A stretch of 64,000 bases of DNA, taken from NCBI RefSeq assembly GCF_026914265.1, contig NC_069124.1:16327088-16391087 (forward strand), in the 5' to 3' direction. Source of the stretch: Mya arenaria. Lineage: Eukaryota > Mollusca > Bivalvia > Myida > Myidae. Shown here piece after piece: positions 36,978-48,300 of this stretch (position 1 is the stretch's first letter; every line of letters starts with the position of its first letter). The notes under the pieces are model-generated. The model was not told the origin of the DNA, did not search any database, and saw only the letters and a program-made list of their open reading frames with translations. The position numbers were made by a program, and so were the translations under genes.

Positions 36978-38290
36978 ACATGTTATGACACAGTGGTGTT
37001 TGCCACCTCTGAGGATGATCTCCGGATGACCTAAATATTTTTTGATAAAACTAAAATTATGGTATTTGGCGATAAAATGAGACGTAATAGAGACATTAGG
37101 ACTAATGATTATTCAAACGAAGTTGTTGATCATTTCAAATATCTAAAAGTCTTGTTCTCGAAAAATAGACACTTTGTATAAGATAAAAACATGTAACAGA
37201 GCAATCTCGTAAAGCAATGTTTAGTTTGTATAGGAAGATAAGGAATTTAGACCTCTCCATTGATTGCCAACTTAAATTGTTTCACCACACTATTGTACCA
37301 ATATTGACATATGGTTGTGAGGTCTGGGGTTATGGTGACTTGTCACTTGTTGGAAAGGTACAGTGTACATACACATTTCTTAATCATATTCTTGGAGTTA
37401 AAAGAGCACGCCTCATGATATGTTATATGTGATCTTGGTCGCTAGATCCATTTTCGATTGTTAATAAAAACGTATAGGATTTTGGCATAATTTAGTTACA
37501 TCAACCGAAGGCAAACTATTTACAAAGCTTTATAAAATAATATTTACGCATTTGAATGACAATGGTACTCATTTCCAGTGGATGCATAATGTCAAACATA
37601 TTTTCGATGAATGTGGGATTAGTTATGTATGGAATAATGAATATTTCAATGGAACGAAACAACTGCTATTAACAAGAATCAATCAAACACTTTCTGATCA
37701 ATATGTATAATGTTGGACATCTGATGTTAATTCTTTCTCAAAATGTTTGAATTTTAGAATGTATAAAGATACATTTAGTTACGTATACTATTTTGACAAT
37801 GTTCCTGATTTCTATATGATAAGATTTCGAATGTGAAATCATCATCTCCCCATTGAAAAGGGGCGATGATTTAATATTGAACGTAATAATAGGGGAAACA
37901 ATCATCTTTGTCAAACAAACGATGTCGATGACGAATTTCATTATCTTTTCAAATTTACTCACTTTGTTGATGTAAAAAAAGACTGCTACCGTATTTTTGA
38001 TACAATCTACATTTTCAGCCAATGATATTGCAGATAGGCAATCATTAAGTAGTAGACTAAATCATTAAGAATTTCAACTTTCGCGGTTGTTTAAGGTCTG
38101 CATACAGCCACTCATCCGATACACAGTCCCTGCGTCACATGTTGTGTTGGCAATATATCAGCCAGAGAGGTTGTATTCTAAGTCAGTTAGACGACCTTAA
38201 GTAATTCCTTAATATTTAAGAAAGGGCTCGTTTGCTACGCTCACTCCACCCATTCATATTCATTAAGAATTTACTTCATGTCTTCTAACT
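36978..38290 (+). mobile_element. LINE reverse-transcriptase remnant
   Basis: Begins with CYDTVVFATSEDDLR, the RT catalytic-loop region (normally YADDT) with two residues lost. Next comes TKIMVFGDK, then IDCQLKLFHHTIVPILTYGC with EVWG, and finally DEFHYLF. Many stops and frame shifts show it is dead. The tail at 38220-38290 shares a repeat with 27428-27510. Confidence 0.78.
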
Positions 38291-38999
38291 GTCACGTAAA
38301 AGTTATAACTGTAAAACAATTATGTATAAAAAATGATGAATGAAATAGATGACAAGATATGAATAAATATAGCCAATTTTGTAAAGATTATACTGGATTA
38401 TTTTAGAAATACACCAGGCTAATTAGCAATTTTACAACAAATCGTCACCAATCTGTATTGTATTAGTTTTCGTTTACTATCGAAGATAGATAATAGTGTT
38501 TTCTGTTTTCTTTTTTAGTATTTACACGGCTTGACCTATTTATAATATGTGCAGAGTGTACAATATACTTTGAAACTTTGAATATATCATGGTCATTACA
38601 TCATAGCTGTCGCCATGTATAGAATTTAGCTATTCTTCTCTGCCGTGCCATTGACGATCATGAATGTTGAGAGTTGATTGCTTGCGGACCCCATATACTT
38701 TGGTATCATTTTAAAGGTATTTGCTCGCTGAGTACTAACAGTGAATATTTTGTTAGTCGGTTGATCTGAGGGTCTGTATCATGTGTTGCTTGCGTAAAGT
38801 GCATATCGCACGAGCGCGGACGTCGAGTACGATGTATCTCTACGCTAGTAACGAGAAGTGATACAATCCCACATATTGACGTTTTTTTTTGTTTTTTTTT
38901 TCAGTATAGCGGTATTTAAAACTGACGGAAGACGTCCTATTTATTTCGTGTAGTATTTTTATGTAGATTATGCACCAGCCAATTGAAACCACGGCCCTC

Positions 39000-39640
39000 C
39001 CACCCCCCAGGTCCGGGGAATAGCGGGGACTTTGACTTTGACTTTCGGTCCAGCCAACCCCGGGTAAAATCTCCGCCCTGCGGGACGGACTGATGGTAAA
39101 ATCTCCGTCAAATGCCCCGCACCCAAGCGACCCTACATAAGGCCCATTCCCTGCTATATTTTGCGCGAAGACAAAACCACCGTATTCACCCGGCACTGCG
39201 GGGCCATCTGAAGGTAAAAACAAGGCCCATTTCCCTGGATATTCCTGGTATACCCCGGACCTGGGGGGGGGGCGTGGTTACAGTTGACTGGTTCATAAGC
39301 ACTAGGTCACTGCGTGATACGCCATTCGGAGCTCCTCGGCCATTTTTATCGAAAATAAACTCGGATGTATTTGGACGGTTTACATACACAAAAAGCGGCA
39401 CGTTTAAGCCCGCTGCAAGTAGATCGCCCCCCCCCCCCCCCACACACACCCCAGGTCCGGGGAAGAGCGGGGACTTTGACTGTCGGTCCAACCGATCCCA
39501 GGTAAAATCTCCGCCCTACGGGGACACATTGCTGGTAAAATCCCTGCTAAATACACCCGCACCCTCGGGACATCCCAGGTAAGGCCCATTCCCCGCTATT
39601 TTCGGCGCGAAAACAAAACGACCACAATCACTCGGCACCT
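39000..39640. repeat. Direct repeat pair rich in CCCCAGGTCCGGGG
   Basis: The block at about 39005-39185 recurs at about 39449-39625: CCCCAGGTCCGGGGAATAGC, GGGACTTTGAC, GGTAAAATCTCCGCCCT, AAGGCCCATTCCC. Poly-C tracts lie within. ORFs here are shadows. Confidence 0.8.
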
Positions 39641-39922
39641 GGAAGGTCATTCGGAGCACCTCGGCCATTTTTATCGAAAACAACCTCGGGTGTATTTGGA
39701 TTTATTTAGCAGTTAAACTTCATGACTTAACTGTTGGGAATCTTAATTATGTTTGCAAAAATGCACTTCACTGACAATCAATTTAAACTTAGATCAATGA
39801 ATACCACTCTAAAGCACTACATTTAATAAATAATATAATTAAAAAAAACGAACTACTTCAAATGATGTACCGGCATACACCCGAGGTTGTTTTCGATAAA
39901 AATGGCCGATGCGTTCCGAATG
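39323..39922. mobile_element. MULE-like MITE, copy 2 (composite)
   Basis: Left end CATTCGGAGCTCCTCGGCCA at 39323. A second left end of the same type is at 39648. The right end is CCGAATG at 39922. The outer ends are flanked by CGTGATACG at 39313-39321 and 39923-39931, a 9-bp target duplication. It seems to be a composite or a nested copy. The interior near the right end matches copy 1 (AAAAAAACGAACTAC ... GGCATAC). Confidence 0.72.
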
Positions 39923-39997
39923 CGTGATACGGAACCAGTCAAGTTAGAGCACAGTTTGTATTTGAAAACAGAAAGTCTGTAATGGGAAGGGTGCCAA

Positions 39998-40153
39998 GCC
40001 CCCCCCCCCCCAATCCCGCCCACCATTTTTAAAAAATAAATAATCCCAGGCTAATAAATAATGATGGGGAACTGTTACTAATGATACAGTTCCTCCATCA
40101 TTATAAATTAGCCTGGAATTATTATCATTTTTTAAATTGGGGGGGGGGGGGCG
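39998..40153. mobile_element. Foldback palindrome with poly-C/poly-G ends
   Basis: Left arm CCCCCCCCCCAATCCCGCCC ... AATCCCAGGCTAATAAATAA, with mirrored right arm ATTAGCCTGGAATTATTATC ... GGGGGGGGGG. The turn is at ACTGTTACTAATGATACAGT. About 70-bp arms with a few mismatches. Confidence 0.82.
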
Positions 40154-40403
40154 TGGTCAAAGAAATGTGTCAAAATAACGCACCCTGCCCCTGTGAGCTG
40201 GAGAATTTTGCAATCTTTCAAACACCCAAAAACTTGTTTGTCGTATTATTTTCGGTAAACTTATTACATAATCTTTCTTTACACATAACCCTTTTTCAAA
40301 TAATACCAAAATAATATTGAATCACCAGGCATCCAAAAAAGACTTATTTGGTCATCGGAAACCTGATTTAAAAAATCAAGAAAATATAACGCAGTTTACT
40401 TAC

Positions 40404-40654
40404 CTTCTGTACCAAAAGACAATGCGAGGCAGAAGTAGCCTTTCCGGAACCGTCTACGCCCGCGGGCTGTTCATACAATTCACACACGTGCGGGGTGCGC
40501 AAATAGCCGAGGACGGCACATGCCGGACGCGCCTCGCACTCAGCCGCACATTGTTCCAGTGACATGCCTGTGAACACCCGGAAACGGCTGCTGGGTGGCG
40601 GACATTGAGTCCAGACGTCCACAGATACGGTTTTCTTGGATTCATTCGGTGGTA
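40404..40654 (-). CDS. Lectin gene: PAN/apple-like exon
   Basis: Encodes about 84 residues with DVWTQCPPPSSRFRVF, MSLEQCAAECEARPACAVLG, HVCELYEQP and SHCLLVQK. The spacing of six Cys and the C-x3-C fit a PAN/apple-like fold. Acceptor TGCGCAG, donor GTAAGT. An upstream exon ending in phase 1 is required but not located. Confidence 0.8.
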
Positions 40655-41343
<689 letters not shown>

Positions 41344-41509
41344 TCTCATCGGTTTTAATTAATTTAAACGGCTCTCGTCCAGTAAATCTGTACAAATCAG
41401 GGTTAGAACGATACACCAAGAAGCTGATCGCGATGTATACTGCGATATACTAGATCCGTATAACGATACAGGACGTTTTGTTTAAATATTATTTTAAATC
41501 GGTTTTAAA

Positions 41510-41570
41510 CATTCGGAATTCCTCAGCCATTTTTGTTGTTTTCGAAAAAATGGCCGAGGAGTTCCGAATG
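41510..41570. mobile_element. MULE-like MITE, minimal 61-bp hairpin copy
   Basis: CATTCGGAATTCCTCAGCCA and its complement TGGCCGAGGAGTTCCGAATG, separated by about 20 bp. It is flanked by GTTTTAAA and GTTTCAAA, an 8-bp target duplication with one mismatch. The ends match copies at 510-947 and 39323-39922, but nearly the whole interior is gone. Confidence 0.75.
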
Positions 41571-42779
41571 GTTTCAAAATAACAACACCACGTGACTACT
41601 CACGCCCCAATGAATCAAAATACAGTAGTTAAAAAAGTTAATAAAGAAAAATGTGTCTTTTGTAAAGCATATATATGCCCGACGTCATCGTCAGATGTTT
41701 CCAATAAATAAAAAAACATGCATGTTTGTTACGAAATGGGCCTTCCAGGCATCCTTGTTTTTCTCTAGTTTAGGTCGATGGTTAATCGTATTCGATTTCA
41801 TTAAAATGCAGCAGTTACATTTTTAAGATATGACAGCTTATAACAAATCAGCCACTAAAAGAACTTCGAAATAACAGTGTACACCAGGTCAAGATAGCAT
41901 GTAAAGTGCATGAACCGGCCACTTACATGTACCTTCAGTGTCAAGGTCACGCTTATGTTCAAAGGTCAGATAGCGATTTACATGTCAGCTCCATAATTTC
42001 TTAACTAAAGAAAATAGACTCGTGATATGTAGGCGCAAATGTTCCCCATTACAGAACGACGTACCTTCAAGGTCAGTGCCACACTTTGAGGTTATAGGTG
42101 AAAAAAGGTCAGTCATTTTTCGTTTCCGCTCCATACCTCTTACACCGATCAAGAGTATTGAAAAGAAGATCAGCGTATTGCGACCAGGCGCATGTACCGT
42201 GAAGGTTCCATACCACACATAGGGTCAAATGCATTTTCTGTATCCGATCCATTTAATATAAAGTAAACTAATTTATTCACATTTATCAATATCGGAAATT
42301 TCGCCATGTAAGATAATTAAGTATGTAAGTTTTTTTGGGGAGACAAAATGACCCATCTTATTCTTAACGCGTCATATGGACACATCATTAAGTGGGAAAC
42401 TGGCGTCGGATAAGGCTCTGTCAAACTTCGCGTTAACTGACGGAGACTCGCAGGGCCGGGGGACCGCCCGATTTCAGAATGCACGCAGCTCCGCCGGTAG
42501 TGGTCTGCACGCGGATTGTATATGAATGTTAAGGGTAATTAATTACTTTGAATTAATATAAATATTTATATTGGCTTTGATGGTTTCATTGGATACTGAT
42601 CATATTGTATCATATCGATTTATTTTTCAAATAGCGGTGTTCGATCTTTGGGGAGCGCTGGGAACGTGTTATACATTTTTCTTAATTTAATGTAAACACA
42701 CTCGTTTTACCTATTAGTATTTATTAATACAATATAAAAATAAGTCTTCTACCAAACTTTGTCCGGAGCAGAATTGATT

Positions 42780-43370
42780 CGAACTTGGAAAATGGATTAT
42801 ACCGATGTGAAATTGTACACCCTGCAAGAATAATGACTTTAAGGCCCTTATTTCAGAGTTATCCCCCTTTTTGATGTTCTATAATGTACCATAAAGTTTG
42901 TCCTTAAACTGACTAAAATAAACTTGAAGGAATTGTTTAAAACTTTAAACTTAGTAGATAGTGATGTAAAAATGTGAATCATGCAAGAATTATGTCTCGG
43001 GCACTATATTTAATAGTTATGTCCCCTTGTTCCTATTTTAAAATGTTAATTTGGTCCTGCCACTTACTTATAAAATACTTGAAGGAATTGATTGGAACGT
43101 AGATAGATTGTGATTTGAAGTTGTGCATCCTGCAAGAATTATAACTGTGGTATTTTACTTCAGATTTAGCTCCCCTTTTACCTTTTATAATGTAAATCTT
43201 GTCCTGGCACTTACTCAAACACTACTGGAAGAAATTGGTTTAAACTTAGATAGATATTAATGTGAAGTTTGTCACCCTGCAATAATTCTTACTCTGGACA
43301 CTATATTGCAGAGTTATATCCCCTTGTTTAAAATGCAAACTTTGCCCAAAACATAGATAGGTAAAGATGT
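42780..43370. repeat. Core repeat of ~150-bp units
   Basis: Four diverged units share CACCCTGCAAGAATTATGAC, TTCAGAGTTATCCCC, TTTTATAATGTAAA and CTTGAAGGAATTG at about 150-bp spacing. Style is like the pearl-type core repeats in the ABCG introns. Confidence 0.65.
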
Positions 43371-43859
43371 GACCTATTTTACCCCCTCTTTACAAATTAT
43401 CTCTTTTCAACCAAGCTCATGTTTAATTAAAGGCACTTCGAAAACAACATTTTTAGTTTACATTTATTCTTGTAAATGAATGGAATAGAGATTACATTTG
43501 TAAATTCTTGTGTTTATCAGAGTCTGAGTCAGACTTGGGACTGTTCCTAGTCTTAATTCCAGAAATTCGCAGCCAATTGTGGAGCTCATTGACATTAATA
43601 ATACTGATAGGTCAGAGTAATGAAAATGAATAGAAGACCCAATGGATTAGAACAAACAAATTTACATTCATTTTATAAGCCTAGTTGAAGTAATGTTTGG
43701 TCTCTTAATACCCTGCTGTGCATCCCTTGAAGTGAAATACTAGAAATCCGGCCTAATTATCAACTGCCATGAAGCAGCCTGAAGCGGATGGTAACAGCAA
43801 GTGTTGGGTTTCATCAGTATCAATAATTTAACAATTGATTTGGTTGAATAAGTGAAACT

Positions 43860-44440
43860 AGAGCTGTCACAGGAGTGACGAATACCCCCAAATGCCGCCT
43901 GGAAACAGGAATGGCAAACCATTCCTTTGAAAAGAGGCTATAACTCCAAGGTTACTGCACACTGCATCTTCTTTTATCATGCATGTATTGTTTTATTTAA
44001 ATCTGTTGGGTAATTTAGAAGTTACACTGCTGACAAGAAAAACTAGCCTTTCATGAGTTATCGTCCGGAAACCGTTTTTCTAGTTTTAGTAACAGTGACC
44101 TTGACCTTGGCCCCACCAGCCCCAATATCGAACTTGACCTGTATCTTCTGATGTTACACCTGTGTACCAAAAATTGTTCAAATCTGTGTAGCCTTTCATG
44201 AGTTATCGTCCGGAAACCGTTTTTCTATTTTTAGTAACAGTGACCTTGACCTTGACCCCACCAGCCCCAATATCGAACTTGGCCTGTATCTTCTGGTGTT
44301 ACACCTGTGTACCAAAATTTTTTCAAATCTGTCTAGCCTTTCATGAGTTATCGTCCGGAAACCATGAAAACCGACAGACCGACCGACCGACTGACCGACC
44401 GACAAGATCATTCCTCTAAGTACCCCCTCTAACTTTGTTC
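43860..44440. repeat. Dispersed repeat with duplicated ~155-bp core
   Basis: Starts AGAGCTGTCACAGGAGTGAC. TTTCATGAGTTATCGTCCGG occurs three times (44051, 44190, 44339), with GTAACAGTGACCTTGACCTT twice. It ends in GACCGACCGACTGACCGACC and GTACCCCCTCTAACTTTGTT. It has the layout of the other core-repeat elements here. Confidence 0.7.
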
Positions 44441-45111
44441 GGAAAATATCAAATTGATATAATCACTGTTGTTTTTTCAGTGTTTCAACTCAATATTTCA
44501 TCAAAAAGTATAAAAGAAATAACGCAATTATCCTCTGTATGGCCAAAGGCTTTGTTAACGATCTGCCAATAAATCCCAACTGAATTGAATAACAAGGATG
44601 TTTCATGGTTTCATGTTTCATGGTATATTTTCCTAATTTCCTAAATTAAATAGCCAAAATGTTTCTGATTTTTACAGTTTAATTATAATCAACACACAAT
44701 AAAGGACAACAAAGTTTAAATATCACACACTAGCTTTTCAATCTTTGTTGAATTCTAGGAACATACTTCAGCAGTTATAATTTTTTCAGCAGTGTAGGTA
44801 CATAACAAATATATACAGGAAACAATTCTAACAATGTGTTTCTCAGCAATTTAAACATGCTATATAACATGTAGAAATATACGCACAAAAAGGTGGACGG
44901 AATGCATTTCACTAAATCACAGTCTAAAGATAAGATTTCTAAAATGAAGTTACAAAAAGAGTAGCCTTCCATTTCTAGAAAAAAAATTCCTGCCAGCTTT
45001 TATAACAATTACTTCACAAATTGTTCCTGTTTTATGTTGCTATCACTTGTTTAAATAAATATTAACAAATAAATATATGAATAATATTCTTGAACTTTAT
45101 TCCAACCCCTT

Positions 45112-45123
45112 TTTATTTTTATT
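45112..45123 (-). terminator. Poly(A) signals of the CCDC87 homologue
   Basis: Two adjacent minus-strand AATAAA hexamers, about 80 bases past the stop codon at 45204, a fitting distance for a short 3' UTR. Confidence 0.6.
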
Positions 45124-45203
45124 GTAATGCTTTAAAAGATAACATATCACAGTCATAAGTCTTTTCTGTTCTCCCCTCTATTATAAATGCACTCTTCCAC
45201 ACA

Positions 45204-45374
45204 CTATGCTACTTTTTGTGCAGAAAGTGATGGAATAGGTTCTAATTGTGCAGGTTTTAACGGTATGTTTTTTGTCAGGGCCTCGTACTGGATGGCGTTC
45301 TGTTTCCTTTCTTCCTGCAGCCAGTGAAGCATCTCGATACGATCCCATTTCATCTTGTCCATGTACGGGCGACC
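45204..45374 (-). CDS. CCDC87: CCDC87 last exon
   Basis: Encodes GRPYMDKMKWDRIEMLHWLQ, then EERKQNAIQYEAL and a Pro/Leu tail ending AQKVA and TAG. It directly continues ITYK from exon 45741-45821. It is the strongest diagnostic block of the family. Confidence 0.88.
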   Translation of the reverse strand, partial: GRPYMDKMKWDRIEMLHWLQEERKQNAIQYEALTKNIPLKPAQLEPIPSLSAQKVA

Positions 45375-48300
45375 CTGTGTAAATTACAAGAGTGTGTTTT
45401 ATTGTAGAAAAGTTGAGAATACATGTTATGTTACAAAAATATAGTGATAACTAAAATTGACGTTATTTACCACACTGTATATCATCAGGCCCCATTATCA
45501 GAAAAATACTTAAGACAAATCACAACTTCAACTCAATTTACCAAATAACATCAAAACTTACAGTACAGTATTAAAAATCAAATATAATTTCTCATTTTTT
45601 AAAAGCATATTTTCTCTTAGATGTTTATATAACCTTTGATCAATATTTCAAAAAAATCTGTTGTTTTGATTATTAATGGTTGGTTATGTACTATATCCTA
45701 CTATGAATTCGAGCCTAAACAGTTCTGCACTATATCTCACCTTGTAGGTTATAACGTCCTTGAAGTGGGACCTGATGTAGTCCAGTTCATGTTTGATCTC
45801 CGTGTCGATAGCATCGATCCTCTGTAACACAGAGCTTTAGTTCAATATTGATATTTATATCATTAATGACTTCACTATCATGAAACGTTATTATATATTT
45901 TATATATAACTAGTGTTATAACTTATGAGATCATAAATGAAGTGATTAAAAATTCCTAGCTATATAGCAACATTTTATGTATTTAGCGCTATATATCATC
46001 CAATTTCAATTATGATATAAATAAAGTATCACACTAATTAAATTATTAAACACTTGTAATCAAAGGCCAAAAATTGTGTGATGCAGCTCTTATGACCGAA
46101 ACCATTTTCTAGCTTTTCAAATATAAGTGTAACAAACATAAATATTACGTTTTCATTAAAATCAATTTACAAAAAAAGGCAACATTCCAAAATATATCCT
46201 AACTAAGAAGAACAACTAATTTAAAAGACCCATCATATGACACACATCAAGTTTTGATGCTAAGTAAAAGTCTTCAAACTTGATTGTTAAGTTTGTTTGA
46301 TAGTTGGCAATCTTTGTATGAAGTATCAGTCTTATACATCAAGTGGTTACTGAGCTATGGCCTTGACAGTGACTTGCATACAAATATTGAACCAAGGTGT
46401 GACACGCATACAAATCTTGAACCAAGGTGTGACACTGACTTCAATGCTGACAGCAAAGTGAATAGAATAGTGTTCCTTATTCTCTGAATAGTCGCACTAA
46501 CAAAATGGTGGCAGAAACAATGTAACAAAAGGATAAACTTTTTTTTATTTACATTTTCAGTCAAGTTGAACATTGCTTTTTCCATGAATAATACAAAACA
46601 ATCACAAAAAGACCGCCTGCCCCTTATTGAGAGCATGGCATGGGTAAAGGGCCGTAAAACTCATGGCCTAATCCCTTTTCATGTTCTTTTTAAATGAACG
46701 CAAGCTTTGTTACACTGCACTGATTCTGTTCCTTTTTTGTTTTCTTCATCATATATTGTGTAAATGTATTGACATGCAATAAAATATGTTTGACTCAATT
46801 CAAATAGACCATGTGCATGTATAAGGACAGATACAGTATTCTTGTTTTACCTTGTAGTAGTAGCTTCTTTGTTGTGCTTCTTTCAGTCTTTGGACAGAGC
46901 TTCTCTTTTGTCCTGCAGAACAAGAAATTAATATCAATCATTTTCAAGACAAACCACATTGTGAATGTTTCTTTTTGTCCCTGTCTTATAAAAACAGTGT
47001 GCACATGGGTTAATTATATGCTTACCGGTTGTTTAAAGAGATTTATCAGTGAAATAAAATTGATATTTCACTGTTTGAAACAGTGAACATATGAAATTGA
47101 TTTTTTCCCTGTTTTGAAATTTTAGCCCAGTCTCAATTCCAAATCATTTTTTATAAAAAAAATGTAATAAAATAATTTGTAACTCAAGCTTACGGCATAT
47201 TATAAAGAGAAAAATTGTTTGTTTCAGTATCAGATAACAATACATTTTACCTAACGAACAATGAAGTGAATATTTCAATCGTGGGGTACCATGATTATGC
47301 CACTAGTGAAATATACCCTTACAAGTTTCATGATCATAGTTAAGGCACGCTTCACGAGGCCCTGATGTGATTTCTTTGCTGATAAGCCTATTTCAAAATC
47401 CAACTCTTGATTACTTTTGTCCACAAACAAGAATAAGACATCTGGACATTTATTTGCTGACAAAAGATCAGATCGCAGATTTGTATATTTCTGTTCGAAA
47501 ATTAATGTTTTATGGCTTAAACCGTTACTAACGGTTTAAAAGAAATGCATAAAACATTAATTTTTTAACTGAAATATGACAATCTGCGATTTAAATTTTT
47601 GTCAGCAGTCTTATATTTATAACACTGGTTTCCATGGATTTTTGCAAAAATTGGCTCGTTCCAAGACAAAAAATAAAAAAGTTGTCAAAATGTTCAATCT
47701 GTGAGAGTGCAGCTTTAATTAGGAGCTAAGCTAATTCAAAGAGAATGAAAAGGTATTCCCGGTTTGATCACCAACCTTTTTCAAAGAATCTGTTAGGGTC
47801 CGAAGCTGACCGCTCAAACTTCTCCAGCTTGACCAGTAACTCCTCCCGTCTGAGAATCTTGGACGTTACCGCCTCCCAAAGCTCTATAGCCTGGGAAATA
47901 GATATAAAATTAAAAAGTTTGATAAGGATTCATTTCAACATCAAATGAGTAATAATGTAACGATTAAGTCACTCTGTTTAATATGAAAACCAAAAACATT
48001 TCTTTGCAAAGATTCATATGCTTAAAGATACAAGCAGACATCCTTGGTTTCTTTTTTTTTGTTCGTTACTTTAATGTTTTTTTTTTCTTTTCATATAAGT
48101 TGTAAAATTCATTATTATAGACAAAGGAAGTTAAATAGATTAATTTTGAGAACTATAAATAACAATAGCACTGTTTTTAATCATTGTATACCTGGGCAAG
48201 TTTCATGAAGAACTCGTTACAGCTGTATTTAATGGCCATGTCAAGTTTGAGACCATCTGGCATCTCAAGGTTTGTCCAGACCTTCTCCAGCCGTTCCTGG

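Larger units (their letters stand above)
27962..40654 (-). pseudogene. PAN - Cys linker - Sushi - C-type lectin gene, last exon split by a transposon
   Basis: Exons in transcript order: 40404-40654, 34452-34521, 33705-33926, 33344-33547, 32025-32215, then 27962-28036 beyond the inserted element. All phases agree. Domains: PAN/apple-like with paired Cys (SLEQCAAECEARPAC), then DSCGCSHWSVYD, then a Sushi domain with four Cys (ECEP, VLCDVGY, MTCGANGSW, VASC), then a C-type lectin domain starting NACENMGGHMIKID and ending FRVICER. Such mosaics are secreted or cell-surface recognition proteins. A ~4-kb transposon separates DTCVRL from the final NCNGG...ICER. Read through, the chain ends 13 residues into the element, losing two of the four lectin cysteines. 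Bases either side stay in frame if the element is removed. No signal-peptide exon was found upstream. It may be a recent disabling insertion, a polymorphic allele, or a functional truncation; hence the pseudogene label is tentative. Confidence 0.8.

Noticed and set aside
37217..37432. Independent small gene
   Set aside because: It is part of the dead LINE reverse-transcriptase region.
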